From Pseudomonas sp. ML96 (lineage in GTDB: Bacteria; Pseudomonadota; Gammaproteobacteria; Pseudomonadales; Pseudomonadaceae), in NCBI RefSeq assembly GCF_000761545.1, contig NZ_JPMY01000034.1:27545-91544 (forward strand): a stretch of DNA of 64,000 nt, read 5' to 3'. The notes under the pieces were generated by a model that saw nothing but the letters and a program-made list of their open reading frames with translations, ran no database searches and was not told where the DNA came from. Below are positions 42,420-51,059 of the stretch, piece after piece (the first letter of the stretch is position 1; each line of letters begins with the position of its first letter). The translations under genes and the position numbers were made by a program.

Positions 42420-42722
42420 GTGGCTTGGCTCTCGTTCGGAGCGGCGCGTGAGGCCTGCTGCAGGCGGTTGGTAAAAAGGCTTGGGGCAGTCCTGATCAGG
42501 CATGCCGAGCACTGGGCTGGCTCGACGCAGCTATTGGAGTGGATCGATTTGCAGGTGCTTAGCGCCAACCAGGCGGCTGTGGCTCTCTACAGGAAGGCGG
42601 GGTTCAGCCAGGCAGGGGAAATCCCGCACATGTTCAAGATCGATGGGCACAGCTTCGCGTACATGACGATGACCATGCCCTGTGCTGGCCGGTCATCGTC
42701 CCTTGGCAGCGAAACCCTGTAA
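42420..42722 (+). pseudogene. truncated GNAT acetyltransferase
   Basis: The reading frame (about 100 codons) holds only the second half of a GNAT domain: GAVLIRHAEHWA (helix 3), VLSANQAAVALYRKAGFSQAGE (the A-x-x-L-Y-x-x-x-G-F signature) and HMFKIDGHSFAYMTMTM. The acetyl-CoA loop and strands 1-3 are missing; the 5' part is replaced by the upstream end of the sensor-kinase gene. I read it as a decayed gene; a short functional product cannot be excluded. Confidence 0.55.
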
Positions 42723-42781
42723 CGGGCCGTGGCTGTGGCTGGTGCAGCGATCAGATGAGGTAGGGAGGTTGCCGGGCTGCC

Positions 42782-43402
42782 TCAGCCCTTGAAGCCCTTG
42801 CCCACCAGATAAACCTCGCGCGAGCGGGGGCGCGAGGCTTCGGGTTTGCGGATCATCACTTTCTCGAACGAGCTGCGCACGTCCTTCAGGAAGGCCTCGG
42901 AGCCTTCGCCCTGGAACACCTTCACCGCATAGTTGCCGCCGGGCTTGAGCACCTGGCGGACCATGTCGAGGGTCAGTTCAACCAGGTACATCGAGGCGGC
43001 CTGGTCGGCCACCGCCACGCCGCTGATGTTCGGGGCGATGTCGGAGATGATCAGGTCGGGCTGGCGGCCGTCGATCTTGGCGAGGATCTGCTGGAATACG
43101 GCATCTTCGGTGAAGTCGCCCTGGATGAAGTCGACGTTGTCTAGCGGGTCCATCGGCAGGATGTCGCTGGCGATCACGCGGCCGTTCTCGCCGACGATCT
43201 TGCCGGCCACCTGCGACCAACCGCCGGGCGCCGAGCCCAGATCCATGACCAGCATGCCAGGGCGGATCAGCTTGTCCTTCTCGTTCAGCTCGAGCAGCTT
43301 GTAGCTGGCACGCGAGCGGTAGCCGTCCTTCTGCGCGCGTTTGACGTAAGGGTCGTTGACGTGTTCGTTCAGCCAGCGGCTGCTGCTTTTGGAGCGTTTC
43401 AT
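42782..43402 (-). CDS. rlmE: 23S rRNA 2'-O-methyltransferase (RlmE/FtsJ family)
   Basis: 206 aa. The K-D-K-E tetrad of RrmJ is intact at Lys35, Asp121, Lys161 and Glu196 (E. coli 38/124/164/199), and the SAM loop is MDLGSAPGGWSQ. It methylates U2552 of 23S rRNA during late 50S assembly. I start at ATG 43402 (MKRSKSS). In most pseudomonads ftsJ lies beside ftsH; here it stands alone, divergent from an FAD dehydrogenase, so it might be a second copy. Confidence 0.93.
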   Translation of the reverse strand: MKRSKSSSRWLNEHVNDPYVKRAQKDGYRSRASYKLLELNEKDKLIRPGMLVMDLGSAPGGWSQVAGKIVGENGRVIASDILPMDPLDNVDFIQGDFTEDAVFQQILAKIDGRQPDLIISDIAPNISGVAVADQAASMYLVELTLDMVRQVLKPGGNYAVKVFQGEGSEAFLKDVRSSFEKVMIRKPEASRPRSREVYLVGKGFKG

Positions 43403-43474
43403 GAGGGGGCCAGGCACGGAAAATCAGGTGGGGTGCGGGCCGGTGCACGGGCAGCGAGCCGCAAAGTGGCGGCA

Positions 43475-43504
43475 ATTATAAGCCGATAGTGCGCCGCAGG
43501 TTAA
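43475..43504 (-). promoter_or_regulatory. sigma-70 promoter of rlmE
   Basis: On the minus strand TTAACC (43504-43499) and TATAAT (43480-43475) are separated by 18 bases, in front of the rlmE start. Confidence 0.5.
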
Positions 43505-43534
43505 ATCCACGGGGCGTGCGGCCCAGCTGGCGGC

Positions 43535-43564
43535 CTGACAGGGCAGGGTGGGCGCGGCTACAAT
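43535..43564 (+). promoter_or_regulatory. sigma-70 promoter of the FAD dehydrogenase operon
   Basis: CTGACA at 43535-43540 and TACAAT at 43559-43564 with an 18-base spacer, 59 bases before the start codon. The two promoters of this divergent region do not overlap. Confidence 0.55.
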
Positions 43565-43623
43565 TGGCACCTTACCCCTCTTCTTTGCCTCCTTTGCCGG
43601 GTCGACCGGCCAGGATTACCGCC

Positions 43624-45237
43624 ATGATTCGCATCAACGAACTGTCCCTGCCCCTTGATCATTCCGCCGATGAACTGCGCCAGGCCATCGTCAAACGCCT
43701 GGGTATCGCCGACGCCGACCTGCTGAACTTCAGCGTTTTCAAGCGCAGCTACGATGCGCGCAAGAAGAACAGCGTCATCCTGTTCATTTACATCATCGAC
43801 CTGGAAGTGCGTGACGAGGCGGCGATCCTGGCGCGCTTCGCCGACGATCACCATATTCGCCCGGCGCCGGACACCAACTACTACCCGGTCGGCCAGGCGC
43901 CGGCCGATTTCAGCGAGCGCCCGCTGGTAGTGGGCTTCGGCCCCTGCGGCCTGTTCGCCGCGCTGCTGCTGGCGCAGATGGGCTTCAAGCCGATCGTCCT
44001 GGAGCGGGGCAAGGATGTACGCGCGCGCACCAAGGACACCTGGGCGCTGTGGCGCAAGAAGGTCCTGACCCCGGAATCCAACGTGCAGTTCGGCGAGGGC
44101 GGTGCCGGTCTGTTCTCCGACGGCAAGCTGTACAGCCAGATCAAGGATCCGAAGTTCTACGCGCGCAAGGTGATGCACGAGTTCGTCCGCGCCGGCGCGC
44201 CGGACGAGATCATGTACGTCAGCAAGCCGCATATCGGCACCTTCCGCCTCACCGGCGTGGTCGCGGCCATGCGCGAGGAGATCATCGCCCTGGGCGGCGA
44301 GGTGCGCTTCGAGAGCAAGGTCAGCGACCTGGTGATCGATGACGGCCAACTGGAAGGTGTGGTGCTGGCCAATGGCGAGACCATCCGTAGCCGCCACGTG
44401 GTGCTGGCGCTGGGGCATAGCTCGCGCGACACCTTCCGCATGCTGCATCGGCAGAACGTGTTCATCGAGGCCAAGCCATTCGCCATCGGCTTCCGTATCG
44501 AGCACCCGCAATCGCTGATCGACCAGGCGCGCCTGGGCAAGTATGCCGGCCACCCGGAGCTGGGCGCCGCCGACTACAAGCTGGTGCACCACGCCAAGAA
44601 CGGACGCGCCGTGTACAGCTTCTGCATGTGCCCGGGCGGCACCGTGGTGGCCGCCACCTCCGAGCCGGAGCGCGTGGTCACCAATGGCATGAGCCAGTAC
44701 TCGCGCAACGAGCGCAATGCCAACTCCGGCATCGTCGTCGGCATCAACCCGGAGCAGGACTTCCCCGGCGGCCCGCTGGCTGGCGTGGAGTTCCAGGAGC
44801 GCCTGGAGTCGCGCGCTTACGAGCTGGGCGGCCGCGACTACTGCGCACCTGCCCAATTGGTGGGCGACTTTATCCGCGGCACGCCGTCGAGCGAGTTCGG
44901 CGAGGTCGAGCCTTCGTACAAGCCCGGCGTGCGCCTGGGCGACCTGGCGCCGTCGCTGCCGGAATACGCCATCGAGGCGATCCGCGAGGCGCTGCCGGCC
45001 TTCGGCAAGCAGATTCGTGGCTTCGACCGCGACGACGCGATCCTCACCGGTATCGAGACCCGTACTTCGTCGCCGGTGCGCATCACCCGCGACAACGAGA
45101 GCTTGCAGAGCCTCAACCTCAAAGGCCTGTACCCGGCCGGCGAGGGCGCGGGCTACGCCGGCGGCATCCTCTCGGCGGGCGTGGACGGCATCAAGATCGC
45201 CGAGGCCGTGGCCAAATCGCTGCTGGCGAGCCACTGA
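43624..45237 (+). CDS. FAD-dependent dehydrogenase of unknown substrate (COG2509-type)
   Basis: 537 aa. N-terminal about 90 residues form a small alpha/beta extension (RINELSLPLDHSADELRQAI). A Rossmann fold then follows, with the FAD loop VVGFGPCGLFAALLLAQMG and a C-terminal FAD contact in GLYPAGEGAGYAGGI. The family occurs widely beside RNA-modification genes; no reaction is established to my knowledge. It overlaps the methyltransferase gene by one base (TGATG). Start ATG 43624 (MIRINEL). Confidence 0.85.
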   Translation: MIRINELSLPLDHSADELRQAIVKRLGIADADLLNFSVFKRSYDARKKNSVILFIYIIDLEVRDEAAILARFADDHHIRPAPDTNYYPVGQAPADFSERPLVVGFGPCGLFAALLLAQMGFKPIVLERGKDVRARTKDTWALWRKKVLTPESNVQFGEGGAGLFSDGKLYSQIKDPKFYARKVMHEFVRAGAPDEIMYVSKPHIGTFRLTGVVAAMREEIIALGGEVRFESKVSDLVIDDGQLEGVVLANGETIRSRHVVLALGHSSRDTFRMLHRQNVFIEAKPFAIGFRIEHPQSLIDQARLGKYAGHPELGAADYKLVHHAKNGRAVYSFCMCPGGTVVAATSEPERVVTNGMSQYSRNERNANSGIVVGINPEQDFPGGPLAGVEFQERLESRAYELGGRDYCAPAQLVGDFIRGTPSSEFGEVEPSYKPGVRLGDLAPSLPEYAIEAIREALPAFGKQIRGFDRDDAILTGIETRTSSPVRITRDNESLQSLNLKGLYPAGEGAGYAGGILSAGVDGIKIAEAVAKSLLASH

Positions 45238-45959
45238 TGAAGCTCGACGATGTCAAGAAGCTGCAGCAGAAGAAGTACCGCTCCGAGTTCGGCCACTTCC
45301 TGGTGGAGGGCGAGCACCTGGTGCTGGAGCTGCAGAAGGCGGCCGTGCACAACCCGCTGCTGCAGCGCAGCCAGCTGTATGTGACCGCCGCCCACGAGCA
45401 CTGGCAGAGCCCGTTCAAGACCCATGTGGTCAGTGAGCGGCAGATGGCGCAGATCTCCGATACCAAGACCCCGCAGGGCATAGTCGCCGTAGTACCGATG
45501 CCAGAGGGCGCCGCGCCGGTGGCTGCCGGCGAGCGCGCCATCTACCTGCACGAGATCCAGGATCCGGGCAACCTCGGCACCATCCTGCGCACCCTGGCCT
45601 GGTTCGGCGGCTTCCGCTGCCTGCTCAGCCCCGGCAGCGTCGACCCGTACAACCCCAAGGTGGTGCGTTCGAGCATGGGCGCGATCTTCCATGCACCGCT
45701 GGAGCTGGATGTCGAGCTGGACTCCCTGGCCGAGCGCTTCCCGCGTATCGCCTGCCTGGATATGCAGGGCGACAGCCTGCAGTCCGCCAGCTTCAAGAGC
45801 TTCGACTGCTACCTGTTCGGCAATGAAGCCCGCGGCGTGCCGCGCGAGCAGCTCAGCGCGCTCGGCGCCCAGCCATTCACCATCGCCGGCTGCGGCGCCA
45901 TCGAGTCGCTGAACCTGGCCTCCACCGTCAACATGTGCGCCTACGAGCTGAGCCGCTAG
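45237..45959 (+). CDS. SpoU/TrmH-family RNA 2'-O-methyltransferase
   Basis: 240 aa. A short N-terminal substrate domain precedes a SPOUT knot with motifs LHEIQDPGNLGTILRTLAWFG, LFGNEARGVPREQL and IESLNLASTVNMCAYEL. It transfers a methyl group from SAM to ribose 2'-OH of rRNA or tRNA; the exact nucleotide is not clear. Translationally coupled to the FAD dehydrogenase. Confidence 0.9.
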   Translation: MKLDDVKKLQQKKYRSEFGHFLVEGEHLVLELQKAAVHNPLLQRSQLYVTAAHEHWQSPFKTHVVSERQMAQISDTKTPQGIVAVVPMPEGAAPVAAGERAIYLHEIQDPGNLGTILRTLAWFGGFRCLLSPGSVDPYNPKVVRSSMGAIFHAPLELDVELDSLAERFPRIACLDMQGDSLQSASFKSFDCYLFGNEARGVPREQLSALGAQPFTIAGCGAIESLNLASTVNMCAYELSR

Positions 45960-45963
45960 CGGC

Positions 45964-46617
45964 TCAGGCTCGTTTATTCAGCCTGCCGGCCAATCTATCT
46001 CCGCCGAGCTGGATCAGGCTGACCATCGCCACCAGCACCACGATCACCGTCAGCATCACCTGGGTGTCGAAACGCTGGTAGCCATAGCGGTAGGCCAGAT
46101 CGCCCAGGCCGCCGGCTCCGATGGCGCCGGCCATGGCCGAGGAGTTGATCATGGTCACCAGGGTGATGGTGAAGCCGCCGACGATACCGGGCAGGGCCTC
46201 GGGCAGCAGCACGTGCCAGATGATGTGTCGGCGCCGGCAGCCCATGGCCTGGGAGGCCTCGATCAAGCCTAGGTCCACCTCGCGCAGGCTGACTTCGGCG
46301 ATGCGCGCGAAGAACGGCGTGGCGGCGATGGTCAGCGGCACCACGGCGGCCCACACGCCGTAGGTGGTGCCAACCACCAGGCGGGTGAAGGGGATCAGCG
46401 CGACCATCAGGATCAGGAACGGCACCGAGCGGAACAGGTTGACGATGGTGCCGAGCAGGCGGTTCAGGCGTGGCGCCTCGAACAGGCCGCCGCGGCCGCT
46501 GGTGACCAGGAATACTGCCAGCGGGATGCCGACGAGCAGGGCCAGCAGCGATGACACGCCGACCATCAGCAGGGTGTCGAGCAGGCCCTGCCAGAGACGT
46601 TCAAGCAGCAGTGGCAT
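45964..46617 (-). CDS. MetI-like ABC permease
   Basis: 217 aa, five to six membrane helices, with the EAA loop EASQAMGCRRRHIIWHVLLPEALPG. It matches methionine/NLPA-type permeases in length and motif. It is the last gene of a six-gene minus-strand operon and overlaps the ATPase gene by 17 bases. The partner enzymes suggest an organosulfur substrate, not necessarily methionine. Confidence 0.9.
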   Translation of the reverse strand: MPLLLERLWQGLLDTLLMVGVSSLLALLVGIPLAVFLVTSGRGGLFEAPRLNRLLGTIVNLFRSVPFLILMVALIPFTRLVVGTTYGVWAAVVPLTIAATPFFARIAEVSLREVDLGLIEASQAMGCRRRHIIWHVLLPEALPGIVGGFTITLVTMINSSAMAGAIGAGGLGDLAYRYGYQRFDTQVMLTVIVVLVAMVSLIQLGGDRLAGRLNKRA

Positions 46618-47674
46618 AGCCGACTACCTCCGCGTGGTCCGCCAGGCGGCGGGCGTTGTTCAGCAGTTGTTCCGGCTCCAGTTCGGAGCCTGCCACTTCC
46701 AGGAGCAGGCGACCGAGCGGGCGGCTCTGGATGCGTTCGATGCCGCCGTCGAGCAGGGTCACCCGGCCGCCGAGGGCGCTGCCGATGCCGAGCAGGTCCG
46801 GCGCGGTGCCGTGGCCGGCGTAGTGCAGGCGCAGTACCAGGTTGTCGTCCGGGGTCAGGCGGTAGCTGCGCAGGCGCGCCTTGAGATCGTCCGGCAGCTC
46901 ATGCTGCAGCGGCGCCAGCAGGGTGCGGGTGACCTCATGGCTGGGCGTGCCAAACACGCGCCAGACCGGACCCTGTTCGACGATCTCGCCCTGTTCCAGC
47001 ACCACCACGCGCTCGCAGATGTCGCGGATCACCGCCATCTCGTGGGTGATCAGCACGATGGTCAGGTTCAGGCGCAGGTTGATCTGCCGCAGCAGGGCGA
47101 GGATCGATTGCGTGGTCTCCGGGTCCAGCGCGCTGGTGGCCTCGTCGCACAGCAGGATGTCCGGATCGTGCACCAGGGCGCGGGCGATGCCGACGCGCTG
47201 CTTCTGCCCGCCGGACAGCTGCGCCGGGTAGGCGTCGTGCTTGCCTTCCAGGCCAACCAGCTTGAGCAGCTCGTCGACCTTGCGCCGGCGCTCCTCGCGC
47301 GGCACGCCGGCGACCTTGAGCGGCAGCTCGACGTTCTGCCGCACGGTCTTGGCCGAGAGCAGGTTGAAGTGCTGGAAGATCATGCCGATGCGCCGACGCA
47401 GTGCCACCAGCTGGTCGTAATCGTGCTGGCCGATGTCCACGCCGTCGATCAGTACGCGGCCGCTGGTGGGTTGCTCCAGGCGATTGATAGTGCGCAACAG
47501 CGAGGACTTGCCGGCGCCACTGCGGCCGATGATGCCGAAGATCTCGCCGCGGTTGATCGCCAGGTCGATATCGCGCAAGGCGCGCACGCCGGTGGTGTAG
47601 GTCTTGCCGAGGCCGGCGAAGCGCAGCTGCGCCTCGCCGGTGGCTTGTGGCAGATGGGCCTGGAAGCCGCTCAT
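46601..47674 (-). CDS. MetN-like ABC ATPase
   Basis: 357 aa. Walker A is GRSGAGKSS, signature LSGGQKQ, Walker B ILLCDEATSALD; the C-terminal 100 residues form the NIL/ACT-type domain that in MetN senses intracellular substrate. In E. coli methionine binding to that domain inhibits transport. Lies between the permease and the binding protein. Confidence 0.92.
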   Translation of the reverse strand: MSGFQAHLPQATGEAQLRFAGLGKTYTTGVRALRDIDLAINRGEIFGIIGRSGAGKSSLLRTINRLEQPTSGRVLIDGVDIGQHDYDQLVALRRRIGMIFQHFNLLSAKTVRQNVELPLKVAGVPREERRRKVDELLKLVGLEGKHDAYPAQLSGGQKQRVGIARALVHDPDILLCDEATSALDPETTQSILALLRQINLRLNLTIVLITHEMAVIRDICERVVVLEQGEIVEQGPVWRVFGTPSHEVTRTLLAPLQHELPDDLKARLRSYRLTPDDNLVLRLHYAGHGTAPDLLGIGSALGGRVTLLDGGIERIQSRPLGRLLLEVAGSELEPEQLLNNARRLADHAEVVGYATAA

Positions 47675-47675
47675 C

Positions 47676-48482
47676 TCAACTCTCCCAACCCGCCTGGTAG
47701 AGCTTGCCGTGAGCCTTGTCGAGGGCGGCGCGCACTTTCGGCGAATGCTGATAGATGTCGATGAACTTGAGCACGCGCGCGTCCTTGGCCTTCTGCGGCT
47801 GGGCGACGAACTGGATGATGTACTCGGGGTGGTCGAGGCCGTCGAACAGCAGGGCGGACTCGGCGTCCAGAGTGCCGGCCAGGCGGATGTAGTGCGGGTA
47901 GCCCTGGGCCAGGTCGACCTCGTCCAGCGCGCGTACCAGTTGCACGGCCTCCAGCTCGATGATCTGCAGGTCCTTGGGGTTGTCGGTGATGTCTTCCAGG
48001 GTGGCCTTGTAGCCGACGCCGGGCTTGAGCTTGATCAGTCCGGCCTTCTCCAGCAGCTGCAGGCCGCGGCCGCCATTGACCGGGTCGTTGGCGATGGCCA
48101 CGGTGGCGCCTTGCGGCAGGCTGGCGAAGTCTTTGTGCTGCTTCGAATACAGGCCGACGTTGTTGATCACCCCGCGCGCCACCGGCACCAGGTCGTAGCC
48201 ACCTTCCTTCTTGGCGTTCTCCAGGAAGGGGATGTGCTGGAAGTAGTTAACGTCGATGTCGCCGTTGGCCAGGCTGACGTTGGGCGCGATCCAGTCGGTG
48301 AACTCCACCAGCTCCACGTCCAGGCCCTGGGCCTTGGCTTCGGCCACGGCGACTTCCAGCGGCGGGGCGAAGGCCGCGGTGGTGCCGAGCTTGAGCGGTT
48401 CGTCCGCCTGGGCCAGGCCGCCGGCCAGCAGCAGGCCGAGGGCGGCGGCGCACAGGGTGAAGCTACGGAGGGTTTTACGCAT
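47676..48482 (-). CDS. MetQ/NlpA-family binding protein
   Basis: 268 aa. The signal peptide (about 1-25, cleaved near AQA before DEP) has no cysteine at the cleavage site, so this is a soluble periplasmic protein and not a lipoprotein as in E. coli MetQ. The NlpA fold is clear (LKLGTTAAFAPPLEVAVAEAKAQG; VNYFQHIPFLE). Its gene overlaps the monooxygenase gene upstream by 8 bases. Confidence 0.9.
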   Translation of the reverse strand: MRKTLRSFTLCAAALGLLLAGGLAQADEPLKLGTTAAFAPPLEVAVAEAKAQGLDVELVEFTDWIAPNVSLANGDIDVNYFQHIPFLENAKKEGGYDLVPVARGVINNVGLYSKQHKDFASLPQGATVAIANDPVNGGRGLQLLEKAGLIKLKPGVGYKATLEDITDNPKDLQIIELEAVQLVRALDEVDLAQGYPHYIRLAGTLDAESALLFDGLDHPEYIIQFVAQPQKAKDARVLKFIDIYQHSPKVRAALDKAHGKLYQAGWES

Positions 48483-49857
48483 GGCGAGATTCCTTTTCTT
48501 CGGTTTTTAGGTGCGCGTGCCGCCAGTGGGCGGCCGAGTGTGGCGCGGCCAGGCGTGGGCCCTGGCCGAACAGCTTGTGGCGCAGGGCGCCGTCGGCGTA
48601 GGCGGTTTTGTAGCGGCCGCGTTGCTGCAGCTTGGGGATCACCAGGTCGATGAAATCGACGTAGCTCTCCGGGGTGACGGTGCGGGTGAGGTTGAAGCCG
48701 TCCAGGCCGGTCTCGTCGATCCAGGCCAGCAACTGGTCGGCCACCTGGCTGGGCGAGCCGACCGCCTGCGGGTAGCGGCCGCCGAGGGCGTGCTGCTCCA
48801 GCAGGCGGCGTTTGGTCCAGCCGCTGAAGCTCTTGACCACCGACTCGATGGCGTTGGTCTTGCGCTCGACGATGGGCTCGTCCAGGCCGAAGCCGGCCAG
48901 ATCGATGCCGGTGGAGGCGGAGAAATGCGCGATACCGGCCTCGGGGCTGGCGTGGCGCTGGTACTCGGCCAACTTGTCGTGGGCCTCGGCCTCGGTCGGT
49001 GCGACTACCACGTTGATACCCATGAACACCTTGATCGCGTCCGCCGGGCGTCCGGCAGCCACGGCTGCAGCGCGCACTTTGTCGACCTGGGCGCGCACCG
49101 CCTCCTTGTTCTGCCCGCCGATAAACACGCACTCGGCGTGGCTGCCGGCGAACTGCAGGCCGCGCGCGGAGGAGCCGGCCTGGAACAGCAGCGGCGTGCG
49201 CTGTGGCGAGGGCTGGCTGAGGTGGTAGCCCTCGACCTGGTAGAACTCGCCGTGGTGGCGAATCGGATGCACCTTGTGCGGCTGCGCGTAGATGCGCCGG
49301 CTGCGGTCGGCCAGCACGGCGTCGTCTTCCCAGCTGCCTTCCCAGAGCTTGTAGAGCACCTCCAGGTACTCGTCGGCCTGGTCGTAGCGACGGTCGTGTT
49401 CCACCTGTTCGCTGTGGCCCATGGCGCGGGCCGCGCTCTCCAGGTAGCCGGTGACGATATTCCAGCCGACCCGCCCGCCGGTGAGGTGGTCCAGCGTGCT
49501 CATGCGCCGGGCGAAGGTGAAGGGCGCCTCGTAGCTAAGGTTGGCGGTGACGCCGAAGCCCAGGTGCGAGGTGACGCCGGCCATGGCCGAGACCAGCAGC
49601 AACGGGTCGTTGACCGGCAGCTGGATGCTCTCGCGCAGGGTCAGGTCGACGCCGCCCTGGTACACGTCGTAGACGCCGAGGATGTCGGCGAGGAACAGGC
49701 CGTCGAACAGCCCGCGCTCCAGCAGGCGGGCCAGGTCGGTCCAGTAGTCGAGGCGGTTGAAGTCCACCGAGCGGTCGCGCGGGTGGGTCCACAGACCGTG
49801 GTTGATGTGGCCGACGCAGTTCATGTTGAAGGCGTTGAGCAGCAACTGCTTGGCCAT
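48475..49857 (-). CDS. LLM-class flavin-dependent monooxygenase (DszA/SnaA/NtaA group)
   Basis: 460 aa. Bacterial luciferase-like TIM barrel with NtaA/DszA features (LNAFNMNCVGHINHGLW..., GVTSHLGFGVTANLSYEAPF, VGWNIVTGY). It uses FMNH2 and oxygen supplied by a separate reductase. Sulfone or sulfonate monooxygenation is known in the group, but so is NTA cleavage. It overlaps the preceding oxidoreductase by one base. Start at ATG 49857; the 132 codons of open frame upstream are shadow. Confidence 0.9.
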   Translation of the reverse strand: MAKQLLLNAFNMNCVGHINHGLWTHPRDRSVDFNRLDYWTDLARLLERGLFDGLFLADILGVYDVYQGGVDLTLRESIQLPVNDPLLLVSAMAGVTSHLGFGVTANLSYEAPFTFARRMSTLDHLTGGRVGWNIVTGYLESAARAMGHSEQVEHDRRYDQADEYLEVLYKLWEGSWEDDAVLADRSRRIYAQPHKVHPIRHHGEFYQVEGYHLSQPSPQRTPLLFQAGSSARGLQFAGSHAECVFIGGQNKEAVRAQVDKVRAAAVAAGRPADAIKVFMGINVVVAPTEAEAHDKLAEYQRHASPEAGIAHFSASTGIDLAGFGLDEPIVERKTNAIESVVKSFSGWTKRRLLEQHALGGRYPQAVGSPSQVADQLLAWIDETGLDGFNLTRTVTPESYVDFIDLVIPKLQQRGRYKTAYADGALRHKLFGQGPRLAAPHSAAHWRHAHLKTEEKESRHA

Positions 49858-51056
49858 CAGATTGTCCCCCGGCGCGGCGGCAGGCGCTCGTTGAGGTAGT
49901 AGTCGCCGATGGCGTGGTACTTCCAGCGCACCGGGTCGTGCAGGGTGTGGGTACGGGCATTGCGCCAGTGGCGGTCGAGGCCGTACTCGGCCAGCGTGGC
50001 GCGGCTGCCGGACAGCTCCAGCAGCTTGCTGCCGAGCAGCAGCGAGGTCTCGGTGCTGATCGCGCGGGCCTCGGCCACGGCGATGGAGGCGGCAGCCACG
50101 CTGGCCTCGTCCGGCGCCAGCTGGGCGCGGTCGACGAACTCGCCGGCACGCTCCAGCAGCGCCTCGGTGGCGGCCAGGCGCACGCGCAGCTTGCCGATCT
50201 CCTGCTGGGTCAGCGGGTCTTCGGCGGCTGTATCTACGCCGGCGTCGATCCACGGCCGCGACTTGTGCCGCACGAACTGCAGCAGGTCCTCGTAGGCACC
50301 GCGGGCGATGCCGGTGTCGATGGCCGCGTGCAGCAGCTGGGCGAAGGGGCCGACCGTGGTCGGCCGCTCGAAGGCGCTCTGGAACGGCACCACGTCCTCG
50401 GCGGCCACCGGTACGTTATCGAACAGCACGCTGCCGCTGCCGGTGGTGCGCTGGCCGAAGCCGCTCCAGTCATCGATCAGCTGCAGGCCCTTGGCCTCGC
50501 GCGGGACGAAGGCGAGGAAGCCGACGCCGTGCTCGTCCACCGCCAGGGTGGGGATGCGCTGGGCGAACAGCGCGCCGGTGCAGTAGAACTTGCGCCCGTC
50601 GATACGGTAGCCGTCGTCGCTGCGGGTCAGGCGGGTGTTGCGGTCCAGCGCGGTCTTGGTGCCCAGTTCGGCCAGGGCGTTGCCGAAGCGTTTGCCGGCC
50701 AGGGCCTCGGCGTACAGGCGGCGCTGCTGCGCCTCGCTGCCGTTCACCCGCAGCACCTCCAGGGCGTAGAAGTGGTTTTGCGGAATCTGCCCGAGCGAGC
50801 CGTCGGCCTGGGCGATGCGGGCGATGACCTTGGCCAGAGTGACGCTGGACAGGCCGGGGCCACCGAAGGCTTTCGGTACGCTGATCCCCCACAGGCCGGA
50901 GCGCGAGAAGTGTTCCAGTTCGGCGTGCGGCAGGCGGCGCTCGCGGTCGCGCTCGGCGGCCTCGCGGGCGAAGGATTCGGCCAGGCCCTCGGCCACGGCC
51001 AGCGCCTCGGCGTCGTCACGCAGCAGCGGCGCGCCGGTATTCAAAGGTGCGTTCAT
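49857..51056 (-). CDS. DszC/SfnB-like acyl-CoA dehydrogenase-fold oxidoreductase, copy 2
   Basis: 399 aa. Acyl-CoA dehydrogenase fold with flavin-binding GTKTALDRNTR and IDDWSGFGQRTTGSGSV and a C-terminal helix domain. The GFGQRTTxSG motif and the RTHTLHDPVRWKYHAIG end are shared with the SfnB/DszC-type flavin oxygenases used in sulfur acquisition, and the CoA-site residues of acyl-CoA dehydrogenases are not obvious. It is a paralogue of the gene just upstream. The substrate may be a sulfone, sulfoxide or alkyl sulfide. Confidence 0.85.
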   Translation of the reverse strand: MNAPLNTGAPLLRDDAEALAVAEGLAESFAREAAERDRERRLPHAELEHFSRSGLWGISVPKAFGGPGLSSVTLAKVIARIAQADGSLGQIPQNHFYALEVLRVNGSEAQQRRLYAEALAGKRFGNALAELGTKTALDRNTRLTRSDDGYRIDGRKFYCTGALFAQRIPTLAVDEHGVGFLAFVPREAKGLQLIDDWSGFGQRTTGSGSVLFDNVPVAAEDVVPFQSAFERPTTVGPFAQLLHAAIDTGIARGAYEDLLQFVRHKSRPWIDAGVDTAAEDPLTQQEIGKLRVRLAATEALLERAGEFVDRAQLAPDEASVAAASIAVAEARAISTETSLLLGSKLLELSGSRATLAEYGLDRHWRNARTHTLHDPVRWKYHAIGDYYLNERLPPRRGTI

Positions 51057-51059
51057 GGC

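Noticed and set aside
47676..48482. MetQ lipoprotein
   Set aside because: The only N-terminal cysteine (in FTLCAAAL) does not stand in a lipobox, and a signal peptidase I site follows it.
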